Shown here: one piece after another, positions 35,490 to 47,690 of the stretch
How the letters are laid out: each line of letters starts with the position of its first letter
Position numbering within the stretch: the first letter of the stretch is position 1
From: Phoronis australis
Lineage: Eukaryota > Phoronida > Phoronidae
Direction: 5' to 3'
Length of the DNA: 64,000 nt
NCBI GenBank assembly: GCA_002633005.1
Contig: NMRA01000292.1
Coordinates: forward strand, 333,328 to 397,327
The notes under the pieces: model-generated
Database searches by the model: none
What the model was told of the DNA's origin: nothing
What the model saw: only the letters and a program-made list of their open reading frames with translations
Program-made: the position numbers and the translations under genes

Positions 35490-38248
35490 ATGGTTACAGT
35501 GTAGGCTATCACAGTAACAGTGGCCGTGGCATCATCTTATTCACTAAAAAACACTCACATTTAAATTATGTCCTAGCTTAACTTGTCCTCAGTTATGCAA
35601 CTGCTGGATCGCAATTTATTTCGATCACAGAAAAATTTACTATGGGTTGTTTTATCGATCACCTTCTCAATCACCAACTGAAAGAAAACTCTACTTCAAA
35701 GCCCTAGCCAATCAGTTAGCGGAACTTAACCGCAATAGCGTTAGTATAATCATAAATGGTGACTTTAACGCCCGAAACTCTACATGGTACAATGATGATC
35801 ATGACAATACGGCCGGACTACAATTGTTTGATATCTTATTGTCTAGTGACTGCATACTAATGAGCCAATCCGCATCACCGACGTTTCTCATTCATGTATT
35901 GTTCTCTGCATAACAAACAATTTGAGTATCGTTGACTCATGTTCTGTACTACCTCCTGTTGTCAATTCTGATCGCCACACAATCGAAACCACTCTAACAC
36001 CTAAAAAACCAGTTAAAGAACAACACACCACACGAACCATTTGAAAATATGATGAAGCTGACACCGACAAATTACGTCAAGATGTCACCTACACTGACTG
36101 GGATTCCATATTGAACACTGGCGACATTGATGACACTGTTTCACTCTTCACTAGTACTCTCTATGAACTTTTAAAGAACAACATCCCATCAACTGAAAGA
36201 TAATTAAACACAACAGCCAACCGTGGTTCAACAATAATGTTAAACGGGCAATCCGCACAAGAAACAGACTTTACAGCTCTTTCAGAAGATCTAACAACAC
36301 TATAATCTACAACAGATACAAGGAGCAGTCACGTCTGGTTGAAACTTTAGTAAATCAAGCCAAAGCTGATCACCGCCACAAGCTTTTTCAACAAATTAAC
36401 TGTGCAAGCAAGAACTCCAAAGAATACTGGAACATCATCAATAAAATGCGCGGCAGTCAACAACAATCCTCTTATTCAGTCAGCAACCACAATGGTAACT
36501 TAGCCTCAAGTAGTAGTGACAAGTGTGACCTGTTTCTCAAATTTTTCACGAACAAAAGCCACATTACACCAACTGAAGTAGGTAACTTTCCCTTTCTTCG
36601 TGAACGCTGTCTCAATCAACTGTCTGATATCCCGGCTAATCAAACTGATGTCCGGAAGTATCTCAATGAAACTGACCCCAATAAGAATGATGGCACAGTT
36701 TTAATCACCAACAAGATGATCAAAATGATTGCCAACGAAATTACAATGCCCTTGACCAATCTGTTTAACAAACTTCTTCAGCTAGGTATGTATCCGTCAT
36801 CTTGGAAACATGGAATTATGGTCCCTATACACAAAAAGGCTCCAAAACTGAAATTTCAAATTATCGCCCAATAACTTTACTTAACACCCTATCCAAAATC
36901 TTCGAGAAGATCATTGCTCAAAATATTCTTACATATCTCAAACAAAACAACTTGATCTATCATCGTCAATTTGTTTTTTTTTTGCCTAGAAACAGCACCG
37001 TGGCACAACTTGTTGAAATGGTACATGACATTTATTTACATTTTGAGAAGGACGAGAGTGTCAGGTCCATTTTTCTAGATATAGCTTCTGCTTTCGACTG
37101 TGTCCCTCACGACCTTCTACTTCACAAACTTCGATCTTAGGGCATTACTGGTAATCTTTTAAACATGATCACCTCATATCTCTCCGATAGAACATACAGT
37201 GTTCGTGTCGACGACGTACTTTCAACTTTATCCCCTCCTGGATTTGTAAACACAGGTGTACCGCAGAATAGCGTGTTGGACCCTCTTCTCTTCTTGGTTT
37301 ATATTAATGACCTTCCTGATAACCTGTCATGTAGCGCATACCTTTATGCAGATGACACGGCGCTTTTTTACCCCTTCGAAGGGAGCAGCCCTGAAAGTTC
37401 TTTGCAGCTTGAACACGATTTAAATAAACTCAGCTATTGGTCACAAGAATGGAGAATGAATTTTAAACCAGAAAAAAGCGTTGACCTCACCTTCTCCAAA
37501 TCTATTAATGCTGTCTTCCTTGTTGACCCGTCTTATGACCTTAAACTTAATGTTGAAATCATTCCTAGAAAACAGTCTCACAGACATCTTGGTATACTGT
37601 TAGATGAAAAACTCTCATTCACACCTCACGTTCGGGAGCTCGTAAAAAAAAAATCAGAAATCAATTAACCCACTTAAGCTTGTCTCTCGTCATCTGAATT
37701 CTACACATTTAGAAGTTTCGTTCAAATCATTTATACTTTCACACATCGATTATTGTAATATCATATATCATTCGGCCAATACGGGTGCACTCCAACATTT
37801 GGAGAAATTACAGTATCAAGCTGCCTTACACATAACCGGAGCTTACACGGTATCCAATAGTGTTAAGGTTTTGAATAATCTCAAGTGGCCCAAACTGTCT
37901 ACTCGACGCAATCTTCACATGACCACATTTACTTTTAAAGTAATAAACAACGTCAACAGCGTCTCTGTCAAAAAAATATTTGATCTATACACTAGACAAG
38001 GCCATCGTAGTAATTTGAGATCCTCCACCCCATATGCATTTCCTCCGTCATTCAGTCAGGCATTCAGAAGATCTACAGTCATGATGTGCATCAACAACTG
38101 GAATTCTCTTCCAGTCTCTGTTAAGGAAAGCAACTCTTTTACGAGTATAAAAAATATTATTAGAACTGTTTTTCACAATTTTGATAACTCAGCACCCTTA
38201 ACTCAATTCTCCCGTCCCCGCGATAACGAAATAGTATTGTACAGATAA

Positions 38249-39954
38249 AGATGTGGTCTTTTCCTCAATTCTGACAAGTTTAGGCACTACCGGTGGGGAA
38301 GCGCAATTAACAACGACTTTCTGTCAAATGGTCAAATATAACTAGGATACACTGGTGTTTTGTTAAAGGCACATTATCGATTTTACGACCGGAAAATGCA
38401 TAATGGGTTGTTGTTGGATGGTATAGACTTCTTGAAGTAATTAGCTCTTTGACAAGAGCTATAAAACAACAAAATCCGTTTTGTTTTTGTGATTTTGATA
38501 AAGAATCTCCAGTTCTTGCCATCGTCATTCAGACATAAGCTGTACAATGCAACAAGCAGATACAATGCCTCTTGGCAATTTCTGGGTGTGTATATTTATT
38601 GTACTGAATATTTCATAATAAACATAACGTCAAACCCATTGTCTCTCCCGTCAGAATACGCTTAAAATATTCTGCTGTTTAATAACTTGGGTTTGATTCA
38701 GCGACATGACGTTAGCCTACAGCTACAGCGGTACCTAGGCAGAGCTTTTGTAGACGTAAGAATCTCATTCAGGAACGTAGTATAATCACTTGCTTCGCTT
38801 GCAATACATGGCGATATCTCGCACGTATAGTTACGTTTTCACGAGATTCTCGCCGCTACGCAACGCACGTCTGGTCCGATTTTGCGCTGTGGCTCGTTTC
38901 AGTAAAATTATTTTCTCACCGATAGTACCCCCTTAAGAGATTTTAGTTGGACTCCCTAAACCTGTTCCCAGGCTATGAACTGCCGTGACCTGTACGAATG
39001 TGTTATGGCCTAAGCCTTGTCATTAAAACTAGAAAGTGAGATCTGAAAAGTCTGATCCGAAAAGATGAATTATGGGTGATGAAAACTTCTGAATTTTTCA
39101 CTCGGAAAAATGAAGTGAACTTTTCATGTTTGGCAGCCAAGCTCGCATTCCTAAAAGTTTTAATAGCAACAACCCTTTTGTAGTTCGGGTGTAGGTATAT
39201 GTGAGCGCTGGAAGTATTCAACAGGGGTAGCAAACGTGTCGAAAGTCGAAATTATTGGCCACGGGGGGACATGAGTGGCAACCTGGAGACTTTGTAATAA
39301 ATGGTATGGGCGCAAACACAAAACTGATGACACATTCGACCTGGGGGAGAGCTATTTTGCAATGAACGGGGGACCATGACCTAATTGTGCCCCAACACTC
39401 CCGTGGTTACACGGACGCTGCGACTAAAGAAAAAGTTTGCTACGATTCTTACGGGCGCGTTCCTGTGCGCGCGTGATGCAGTCGACCCAATAGTCATTTC
39501 GGATAAGCAGATCTGTCTCACCGGAAGCTTTGTTCGATGATACGACAACTGGTCTCAGAAGGACAGTTATCAGTCGATGAAGGATTGCAAACATTTCAAT
39601 GAATATGGATATTGCCTCACTTGAACACGCCCTTCTTACAAGTATGTTTGACGAAAAGGCTCTTACCAACGTTACATTTGACCAATCCAAGTTATCTTGT
39701 ACTTTTTGGATTAGTGGAAATTTGTTCGCTCGGTGCGTAACAGAATTTAATTGAATTTGTGTATAATGCTTCAGCGCTAAAACAAGAGCTATTAAACAAG
39801 TAAAAAATCTAGCCACATGTTCATGCGCGAACGTAAGCCACCGTCACCCCAGTGCACGAAGCATTGACGAACGAGGTACCAACACCTGATCGCCGAAGCA
39901 CTAACTAAGATTCCATCTCAGTATGTACAGAAGTGAATGTCTGCCGTTGTCTAC
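38249..39954. other. Intergenic, no gene recognised
   Basis: The first few hundred bases may include the LINE 3' UTR. A 130-residue minus reading at 39424-39816 starts with a hydrophobic stretch but has no recognisable domain or splice context. Nothing else stands out. Confidence 0.45.
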
Positions 39955-40200
39955 ACTCTGGGTGTGACCCCTGGGGACCTTACAAGGAGGCAAAAATGAG
40001 TTAGATTAGATGTGCGAGGTACCGGCCAAAACTGTCCTAAAATCGGAAATCGTGCCGTAGTGAACACCAAATGACCCATGACAGACAAATTGCACTCAAG
40101 AGAGGGTCCGCCAGAAACCCAAAAAGGCACCCCAAAAATGAGCCAGTCCATACATTCGAGGTACCACATATACACAAAACGTACCGAGAGTGGCGTACAT
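39955..40200. repeat. Repeat family R, copy 1 (reverse orientation)
   Basis: Contains GACCCCTGGGGACCTTACAA, GACAGACAAATTGCACTC, CCGCCAGAAACCC and TTCGAGGTACCACA. All recur in opposite orientation at 42690-43220. No coding capacity. Confidence 0.7.
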
Positions 40201-40849
40201 GAAGTAATATCTCACGAAACCTTATTCCGCGTATCGACCGATTTATCCCATGCGCTTCGAATCCCTAAGTTTCTTACACCTTTTCTGCAGACTTTTCAAA
40301 TACTTCACCCAGACTGTTCACATGGCGGATCACATCGTATATGTATGTACTTGCGCGTTAGGTTGCAAGTTTTCTCTTGTAAAAGAAACAATTTCAAAAG
40401 TAACGATTTATTTCTTGAAAAGAGGTAGCAAAGATGCAACTGTGCAGTGAACTTGTGACATCTCCTGGATATAGTTAAAAAACAAATATATTTGATATTT
40501 TAGTTTCCTAGGAATCGGCGCCTGAGTTGCAGACGATATACATGTAGTAGTAATAGTATTCAGCAACTGAAAACTGAGACATAGGTGTCTTATAATTAAC
40601 AGTTTTGTTCCAGATTTTACGTTTAGGGCCTGGTTGCATGTCGAGTGTTAGTTACACTGCTGCAACTGTATTACTTTAAACCATATTCGGAAAGTTTGAT
40701 GATCGAACCGGCTGAAGACGTCGAGTCGACATTGACCTACCTTTCGAATTTTCAGAGGTCGCGGTTGAAGTAGTGCGGGAGGTGAATACGGAACACTTTA
40801 TTACATGGCCGTATTTCCCTCGACAGATTCAACGCGCATGGGATAAAAA

Positions 40850-41015
40850 ACAATTCCATATGGTTCAATACATGCCACCAACCACTAATTTCCCATGACA
40901 GACAAAATACACTCTGGGTTGTGCCCGCCAAAAACCCTCAACAATATCAAAAACGCCATGCCACTGAAAATTTGGGCTAGGAGCATGCCACCCAAAAAAC
41001 AACCCATATTGTATC
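40850..41015. repeat. Repeat family R, copy 2, diverged
   Basis: GACAGACAAAATACACTCTG, CCCGCCAAAAACCCTC and TTGGGCTAGGAGCATGCCAC align with copy 1 in the same orientation, with a truncated left side. Confidence 0.55.
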
Positions 41016-41454
41016 AATTTAGATCGAGTAGTTCTACTCGATAACGGCACGTTCGGTTGCATTATCTGACACCTGACGGCAGACGGAGGTGTTGAAATTA
41101 TCCAATGACGTCATTGGTTTCACACGCAGTCTGTTCAGCAGGTCACAACACAGGTTACTGGTGTCAGCTTATCGCTTGAATTCATCGTTTAACACCAAAA
41201 ATCCTCACACTTCGATGCAAAACCTTTAAAAATACACCGAGTTCTTATAAAAACGTGTTGTTGTATTTCGCTGTTCCCGTGATTTATTGGTATTTGGACA
41301 CACGGTAACCTACAATGCGGCAGGCCAATTTGCCAACTAGCAGGGGTTTGGGGTCTGTTCGGAGATAAATTCGAAGTATTCTTCAGTGAAATACAGACAG
41401 GAGAACCTCGAACTGAGTTGTTTAGACTTATGATTTTTTGAGTTCTAAACACAC

Positions 41455-41725
41455 AAAACGCCTGTTATCCCGGCCAGTGGCTCTGAACCCGATCAGGCCC
41501 GTCGCGGCCGGACTGACTCGTTATCCCAGTCAGTGGCTCGGAACCCGATCAGGCCTGTCGCTGCCGCCAGAACTGGCACGAACATAAACGAGCTTGAGTT
41601 TTAAACTAAATCTCCAGTCAGGAAAAGACTATAATAGTGAACCAAAGAAATAATGGAAATTAGCCACAAAACTGAAAATCTACTTACTTGTCTGGGGCCG
41701 CGATGTCGGGCTCCCCTGCCACAGA
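41455..41725. repeat. Repeat family S, copy 1
   Basis: A short tandem duplication (GTTATCCCGGCCAGTGGCTC, then GTTATCCCAGTCAGTGGCTC) is followed by a tail ending near TACTTACTTGTCTGGGGCCG. The whole block matches, inverted, the sequence at 54030-54240. Function unknown. Confidence 0.65.
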
Positions 41726-42212
41726 CCGTCAGGGCAAAGGTTGTACAGTAACAATGACTTGAATAATGTATTTTTATTTCTAAATAAAGATTCCCCTAAC
41801 ATGTGACCATAGCATATAAATTCGAGTAATTGTTTCACAACAGCTTTCTGTCAGCAAACACTGAATCAGCATGCGTTCACATGGCCTCGGTGCCCGGTCA
41901 ATTACCTTTGTTGCCGGCATCAAAAGCCGATAACGCAGTGGTTTATTCATTGCTGGCTTCTCAACATTTGCACTCACGAATACTGCAAAAGCATTACATA
42001 TTGTATCTAATTAGATAGACTTTGTTTCTGTTTTATATAAGCATTGGCTAAGATGAGAATAATTCATTTTGAAACAGAACGCAGAATAATATTAACGTCT
42101 GTCAACTCGCCCGGCGCCAATCCCGACTTAGTCAAGAGCTCATCCGAAGAAGACTTCACGGATCGGATCGTTAGGTTTCACAGGCTATCAATTTCGAACC
42201 GGAATACACTGA

Positions 42213-42512
42213 TCAAGAAATACTAGAGAGGTGCCATGAACATGCACAGGCAACGCAGCGTATGAATAGTTCTTTGGTAAGCCGGAATTCGTCAGAGAAA
42301 TCACTGTCGACGAAATGTCGGCCACAGACACAGAGGTGTTTCACGGCCTCATACTTCCTATTAACAGCGTACCTTTCATTTTTCACTACCACGAGCCATT
42401 TCCTAAGCATTTCGGGCTCTCGAGGAAGTCGAAAAAACGATATACCCGCTGTCTTCGCAGCTTCATAGTTCGGACAATCGGGAACGATGCACCACGATAT
42501 AGCGGCATTCAC
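42213..42512 (-). CDS. THAP-domain protein fragment, zinc-finger motif intact
   Basis: From Met at 42512: CIVPDCPNYEAAKTAG, FFRLPREPEMLRKWLVVVK, EAVKHLCVCGRHFVDSDF. It has the full C2CH THAP set (CxxxxC, then CxxH as CGRH), the FxxLP-like turn and the central W. THAP domains are DNA-binding modules of transposases and of regulators derived from them. The reading ends at 42213, soon after the domain, with no transposase body visible in frame. It may be a first exon, or a relic whose finger happens to be intact. No matching TIRs or downstream exons were recognised. Confidence 0.7.
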   Translation of the reverse strand: MNAAISWCIVPDCPNYEAAKTAGISFFRLPREPEMLRKWLVVVKNERYAVNRKYEAVKHLCVCGRHFVDSDFSDEFRLTKELFIRCVACACSWHLSSIS

Positions 42513-42689
42513 TCTGCAGACGAACCACTGACGTCAATGCGTCGTTTCTCACCTTCCTCACAGGTTAACGCGACACCTCTCGGCAAGGTGAGGTCGACCG
42601 TATAAGAGGCGATGTGTATATAGACCGATTAAGACGGTAAAAAAGACTAATTAAATCGGGTGGCATTCTCCTTTAAGTGATCATCGGCA

Positions 42690-42900
42690 TGTATTGAATC
42701 ATATGGAGTTGGTTTTTTGTGGTACCTCGAATGTATGAGCTAGCTCATTTTTGGAAAGAGTCGTTTTTTAGTTTCTGGCGGGCCCTTACCAGAGTGCAGT
42801 TTGTCTGCCATGGGTCATTCGGTGTTCAGTGCGGCACAATTGTTCGTTTCAAATTAGTTTTGACCGGTACATCAAATAACTAATCTAGTTCAAATTTTCA
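42690..42900. repeat. Repeat family R, copy 3 (forward orientation)
   Basis: Contains GTGGTACCTCGAATGTATGA, GGCGGGCCCTTACCAGAGTG, CAGTTTGTCTGCCATGGGTC, GTGCGGCACAATTGTTCG. It is adjacent to copy 4 in tandem. Confidence 0.7.
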
Positions 42901-42984
42901 TTAGCATGCAGTTTTTAAGATGTTTGTGGATTTCTAACGGGCACAACACAGAGTGTATTTTGTCTTGTCATTGGGAATTTAGTG

Positions 42985-43220
42985 GTCAGTTACATGTGTT
43001 GAATCATATGTAATTGTTTTTGTGGTGCCTCAAATGCATATTCTAGCTCATTTTGGGGGTCCCTTTTGGGTTTATGGTGGACCCTTTCCGGAGTGCAATT
43101 TGTCTGTCACGGGTCATTCCATGTTTAGTGCGGCACGATTGTTCGTTTTAAATCAGTTTTGGCCGGCACCTCGAATATCTAATCTGGTTCATTTTCGGCC
43201 CCCTTGTAAGGTCCCCAGGG
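42985..43220. repeat. Repeat family R, copy 4 (forward orientation)
   Basis: Contains GTGGTGCCTCAAATGCATAT, CCGGAGTGCAATTTGTCTGT, GTGCGGCACGATTGTTCG and ends CCTTGTAAGGTCCCCAGGGG. That end is the complement of the start of copy 1, so the family boundary is probably at CCCCTGGGGACC. Confidence 0.72.
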
Positions 43221-44515
43221 GCAATAGCCAGACAGCATTCCTACATGTGTACATGTACATACTGAGGTGCACTCTAAATGCTCCAGTGATCAGATATTGG
43301 AACTTCATTCGTCTGTGATAAGTACTTTGGGCTGCCGGTCTACTTCTCTGGGACAATGTATTTCAGTATGAGTCAAAGATTTATTTACATGTACATGCAA
43401 ATAATTCAGCCCCACCCAGTGGCTAAAGCCAATTACACGCATTGGAAAATGCGCGTTTGCTGACAACAGTTTTTTAAGTCGATACCGTGTTAGGTGTATT
43501 ATCGATTTCAGACTTTGTCTGCCATGTCTGGTCGTTTTAAACGTTTTATTGACATTCGATCGATTATCGCGTTCTATGGTACACCCGATCGATACTTTCT
43601 GTCACAGCGCCACCTATACGGAAATTTGGCTCTGAAATGATGAGCGCCATACGGAATTCCGTGCGTTCGCATCAGTGTACAAGTGTGTTCTACACGTATG
43701 TTCCTGGAATGCACCAAAAAAGGTAACGTTTTTTGTTTTGTTCGACGGTTTATAATCTTGCGTACGTCAAAATTCTTGTGCAAAATGCATAGATTCAGTC
43801 TGATCTTGTCACAAAGGCATTTCTCAACACCAATCAACCGGAATGTTTGAATGCTATTTTCCAACCACTCAGAATGTCCGGATGTTACTTCGCTCTCATA
43901 AAGAATGAGAAGCTATGTAACATCACCAATCCACCGTTCTAATTCTCATAACACTGGGAAAGAATGTGAGAATGTAAGACAATAATCACGAGGTAATTTA
44001 AATAAACTTTTTACGAATGTGGTTTGTTATGTTCTGACTCGTTATTGCTCGGTTGTTACAAACATTTATCGTGTTTCCGTCCATTTCAAAAACATTGTCA
44101 TCAATTCAAAATTGAAATTACCACCATTTTTTTAGTATGAAATGAGACTTGGGATCGACAATTTGGGCCACGCTGAACTTTTGACAGATGGTGCTGCAGT
44201 AGTCTAATTATTCTCTGGCTTGTTTTTGGTTATCCCGAGTGACGTACCTGCGTAAGCGACAAACTGCGCATGCTCTGTCTATCCATCGGGTAAATATGTG
44301 ATTCTAAATTTTCGGGTTATTTTAAGAATTTTTCACATTGTTGACGCGCTTCATTTGTAGCGGTTGCGTCCACAGGGCTTTAATCACGCTTTGGCACTTT
44401 TTGTCTTTCCGCGGGAGAAGGCACTCGCCATAAAATGGTACAAGTTTTGAATGACGCAAGTGTATAGGATAAGTCAGTCCGCGACGCCCACTTCACAGTT
44501 GTTTCAAAACATACC
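43221..44515. other. Intergenic, no feature recognised
   Basis: AT-rich sequence without a convincing ORF, RNA gene or repeat. Confidence 0.45.
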
Positions 44516-44518
44516 TGG

Positions 44519-44670
44519 CTTATAAAAGTAGTCAGCCTCTGTTCTGTTCACGTTTCTTTCTCAAGAATTCTCGATCCCAAATTAATGAAATTATTATTAA
44601 AATGGCCACTTGCAACAACGCGACTCTTACTCCTCCGTCTTTTTTCGCTTCCGCCAAAATAAACTCTTGA
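44519..44670 (+). promoter_or_regulatory. Promoter-like block, possible solo LTR piece
   Basis: GCTTATAAAAGTAG (TATA element) is followed about 75 bp on by a short ORF (MATCNNATLTPPSFF...) and then by AATAAACTCTTGAAG. A TATA box closely followed by a polyadenylation-type hexamer is the layout of an LTR. No second copy was found in the window, so this is a weak call. Confidence 0.3.
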
Positions 44671-44829
44671 AGTCTACTCTAGTTTCTAAATTGCACGCAA
44701 GTAAAACAAGGTCAAAATGTTAACTTCTGACATCTTTTCACAAATCGTATCAACTCACAGCAGAGTTACTAGGCGATGATATGGCATCGAGAATAAAACC
44801 TTGTGTAGAAAATATTGACATTTTCGCAT

Positions 44830-45005
44830 CCTGCCGACTTCTTTTATTCAATGACTTTCTGTGTTCGTTAGCAGCTGGTACAGTATTTTGGTTCATTTAG
44901 GTCTTGCAACTACCACAGGTACGACTTTAATTTGAAAATTAACTACATTGTCGAGCCTGTCTGTAAATACTTATTTACAGACAGGTTTCGTGTCTAGCGA
45001 CGCCA
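44830..45005. repeat. Dispersed repeat D, copy 1
   Basis: Words such as AATGACTTTCTGTGTTCGTTAG, written in full in the sequence here, correspond to AATGACTTTCTGTTTTAGTT in copy 2. TTGCAACTACCACAGGTACG and the hairpin CCTGTCTGTAAATA...TATTTACAGACAGG also match. Copy 2 is at 47155-47352 in the same orientation. Confidence 0.65.
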
Positions 45006-45573
45006 TGCGGTTTCCTTAGGAGCGATCGTTTGGACGAGTTTTCCCTTGACGAGAGTACTCTTTGCCACATATGTTTCGCTTTACGAAAATGAATGTTTAA
45101 AATAACTATTATTATACTTGCTTATTGAAATAATGATTTCATTAGCTAATTGTCAGACTTAATTCAGTCTGCTCACCGAGATCCCCGGCCCAGGACGTCG
45201 AATGACTTCGCATTTTCTACAAAGAATTGACCATTTTCTCAATTTGAGGGCCACAGTTTGAAAGTAAAATGGGTTTTGTCAAATTACTGTCTATAAATGT
45301 TAAGTTCAGAATTGATAAATACATTTTCTTGGTAAATTAATCTGACGTGTTGAGACTACGTCAGTGGTGGTTTGTAACACTTCAAATGAACATGGTAGCT
45401 TAGTGTACGTATACTGAGAGATAAATGATCCTGTTATTGTTTAAAATAATACTAAGCGTGTTTTGGTGCTTTCAACCCAAATTGATGCTTTCTAAAAACA
45501 ATTAGTATACCTGTCTGAATTTTAAGCGCTCAACATAGTTTCAATAAACAAAATAACGACATAAACGTATTCC

Positions 45574-45819
45574 TTGACCATGAAATCATTTCAAAAACTT
45601 CGTTGTTTGTGTTTCAAGATCGAAGATTGTGGTGACGTTCCGATTCAGATCACATGCGGCGGCAATTTGACGGTCATCTTGGATTCTGAAAAAGTCAAGC
45701 CAGTGGCAACTGGCGACACTGTCTCATTTGAATCAGAAGATCGAGCTCTACAAGAAGTGAATGCTCTTGTGCGCAATGCTGTTCTCAGGACGAGACAAAA
45801 TGCGACAAGCTGCATTTGA
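45574..45819 (+). CDS. Hypothetical 81-residue ORF between the two D repeats
   Basis: MTMKSFQKLRCLCFKIEDCG ... DSEKVKPVATGDTVSFESED ... stop. Composition looks protein-like, with four cysteines and an acidic middle, but no domain is recognised. It may be a fragment of the element bracketed by the D repeats. Low confidence that it is translated. Confidence 0.25.
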   Translation: MTMKSFQKLRCLCFKIEDCGDVPIQITCGGNLTVILDSEKVKPVATGDTVSFESEDRALQEVNALVRNAVLRTRQNATSCI

Positions 45820-47154
45820 CACGGCGGTGGCCATTTTAAAGGCAAAGCAGGACAGCTTGTGACATGTGATGATACTAATGTTCGGAAACAAGGGATTTTT
45901 TTATTTCCATTGCCAATGCATTTGATTCAAGATTGGGATTCACCGACATCGTGTACTTGATTAGTATTTTGTGCGTGCCTGACTTGTACTCTGCCTGTCT
46001 GTCTATCGGTCTGTCTGTCTCGTAGCAGTTTTTTGATTTCTTGCATGTTGGTCAGTACTGCTCGTTGCCAAAATTCGCACACTCTGTGTAACTGTCAGGT
46101 CAAAATGCATATCTTAGGTGTTAATCCTACCCCTCGAAGTACCGTACATGTAGGCGTTTTGCACAAGCGTGTGATTTTGCGCTTTTATTGGTACAGACAC
46201 TGCTTTGGGAACAGTACAGTTTCTTACTTTAGTATGATGACGTAATTTCATACTAGTATCTGCAGAAAATAACTGGACATCATTTTGTGAAAAACTTAAC
46301 AACAAGAAATCTAGGTTCCGATTTCTAACTTGCAGCGTCTAAATTAGTCGTTTAAAACATAGAAGAGAGATTTTGTAATCAACGGCATCCGCTTACGGGT
46401 AGTCTTCCACCCTAACGTACATACAACAACGACATTGTGATAGTGCCGGTTGTCGATGTATTTTGAATTTCTAGTCCCTTGCCCAAAAGGTGAAATTTTT
46501 CTATGACCACGCAGTTCCATGCTTGCAATAGGCAAAAACATTTGGTAATAGCATAGTGTCTGTTATCGGATTGTTAGCGGATTGTAAACTGTTGTTGTGA
46601 GCATTTGAAATTGAAAATATTTATTGGTCCATACCGATGGAGTACGGCATGCCCAGTCGCCGGGATGTCTAGTATTTTTTGCTTAGGTACATTTGCTAAT
46701 TATTATTCAAGGACCTTTGTGTTGCTCCTGAATGCCAGTCACGGAGTAGGCCAATGTTAGTCACAAACCACAAGTGCTACTCAAATGTGCTGGCTTTGCT
46801 TGGTCTTTTTGCAAACAGCGGTTGTCAAAGAAATTTCACAAGAGTTCAAACCCACACCTAAACGATAAAATGAACATCTTCTACTCTGTTCACGTTTCCT
46901 GCACACGAATTAGCAACCCAAAAGTAAAGAAATTGTCGATAAAAAGACCACCTCCAAAATAGCGATTTCGATGTCTGTTTCCGCTTCCACGAGATTGAGA
47001 TGGTGAGGATCGGCCTCGTTTCCAAATCAACCAATCGCATTTAAGTGCAAACTAGGCCATTAGGCTAACTGTTGACGTCTTATGACAAATCACGACATCA
47101 ACTTACGGCAGAATAAACTCAGCGACAAGATGGCGTCGGGAGCAAGCATTGTTG

Positions 47155-47352
47155 AATATACTGCATACTGCATACCGTCTACAAATGACTTTCTGTTTTA
47201 GTTAGGAACAGGAACTGTATTTTGCTCATTCAGGCCTTGCAACTATCACAGGTACGATTTTAATTTGCATTTTGTTGTGCAAAATTGTGTCAAACGGTTT
47301 AACAATCTTGTGCAGCTTGTCTGTATATTATTTACAGACGGGTTACGTATCT
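47155..47352. repeat. Dispersed repeat D, copy 2
   Basis: Matches copy 1 over CTTGCAACTATCACAGGTAC and the end CTTGTCTGTATATTATTTAC, with a 30-bp extra segment. The pair brackets 2.1 kb that includes a short unknown ORF. They could be degenerate direct terminal repeats of one element or two independent insertions. Confidence 0.6.
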
Positions 47353-47439
47353 AGCCAGTGTGCGTGTTACGGGGGAGTCGGAGTTCAGTGAGCCACGATT
47401 GAGGACGGTGTGTTTTTGTGCTGGAACAACTAGCAAAAA

Positions 47440-47690
47440 AGACGGACCGCGGGAAGACTGCGACACGATGGTCGACGGGCTGTGGACGCTGTTTCGGGTG
47501 AGTTTTTGTTTTGAACAACCAATGCGGGAGCGGCTGACCGGGATAAGACCGCAACAAGATGGCCGTGGACACTGTGAGGCTGTTTTTGGATGTTTTGTAT
47601 GCTGAAAATCCACGGGAGCGGCTGACCGTGGGGAGACCGCGACAAGATGATCGACGGGCTGCGGCGGACGCTGCGAGTCAGTTCAGGCCC
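47440..47690. repeat. GC-rich tandem repeat, about three units of 70-95 bp
   Basis: GGGAGCGGCTGACCG, AGACCGCGACAAGATG and GACGGGCTG...GGACGCTG recur near 47450, 47525 and 47610, with insertions between. It directly follows repeat D copy 2. All six frames stay open by composition only. Confidence 0.65.

Larger units (their letters stand above)
34606..38248 (+). mobile_element. CR1-like non-LTR retrotransposon with 2A motif, decayed
   Basis: Order: short leader with a 2A motif (34846-34914); APE endonuclease (VALCETYN near 35025, GDFNARNSTW near 35758, SDRHTI near 35969); reverse transcriptase (SNYRPITLLN near 36858, FLDIASAFDCVPHDLL near 37070, GVPQNSVLDPLLFLVYINDL near 37255, YADDTALF near 37347); C-terminal region ending at 38248. 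It is broken by a frameshift near 35015, a foldback insertion at 35088-35489, shifts near 35910 and 36830, a TAG at 37138 and a break near 37668. The RT glycines of GVPQGSVLGP are changed to N and D, while YADD is intact. The copy cannot be autonomous. It lies between genes A and B on the opposite strand. Confidence 0.9.

Noticed and set aside
39424-39816. A 130-residue minus ORF with a hydrophobic start (MARFFTCLIALVLALKHYTQ).
   Set aside because: No recognisable domain, no splice partners and no upstream signals. It is likely a chance ORF.
47332-47645. Overlapping open frames on both strands.
   Set aside because: The region is a GC-rich tandem repeat. Several frames are open because of composition, and no domain is visible in any.
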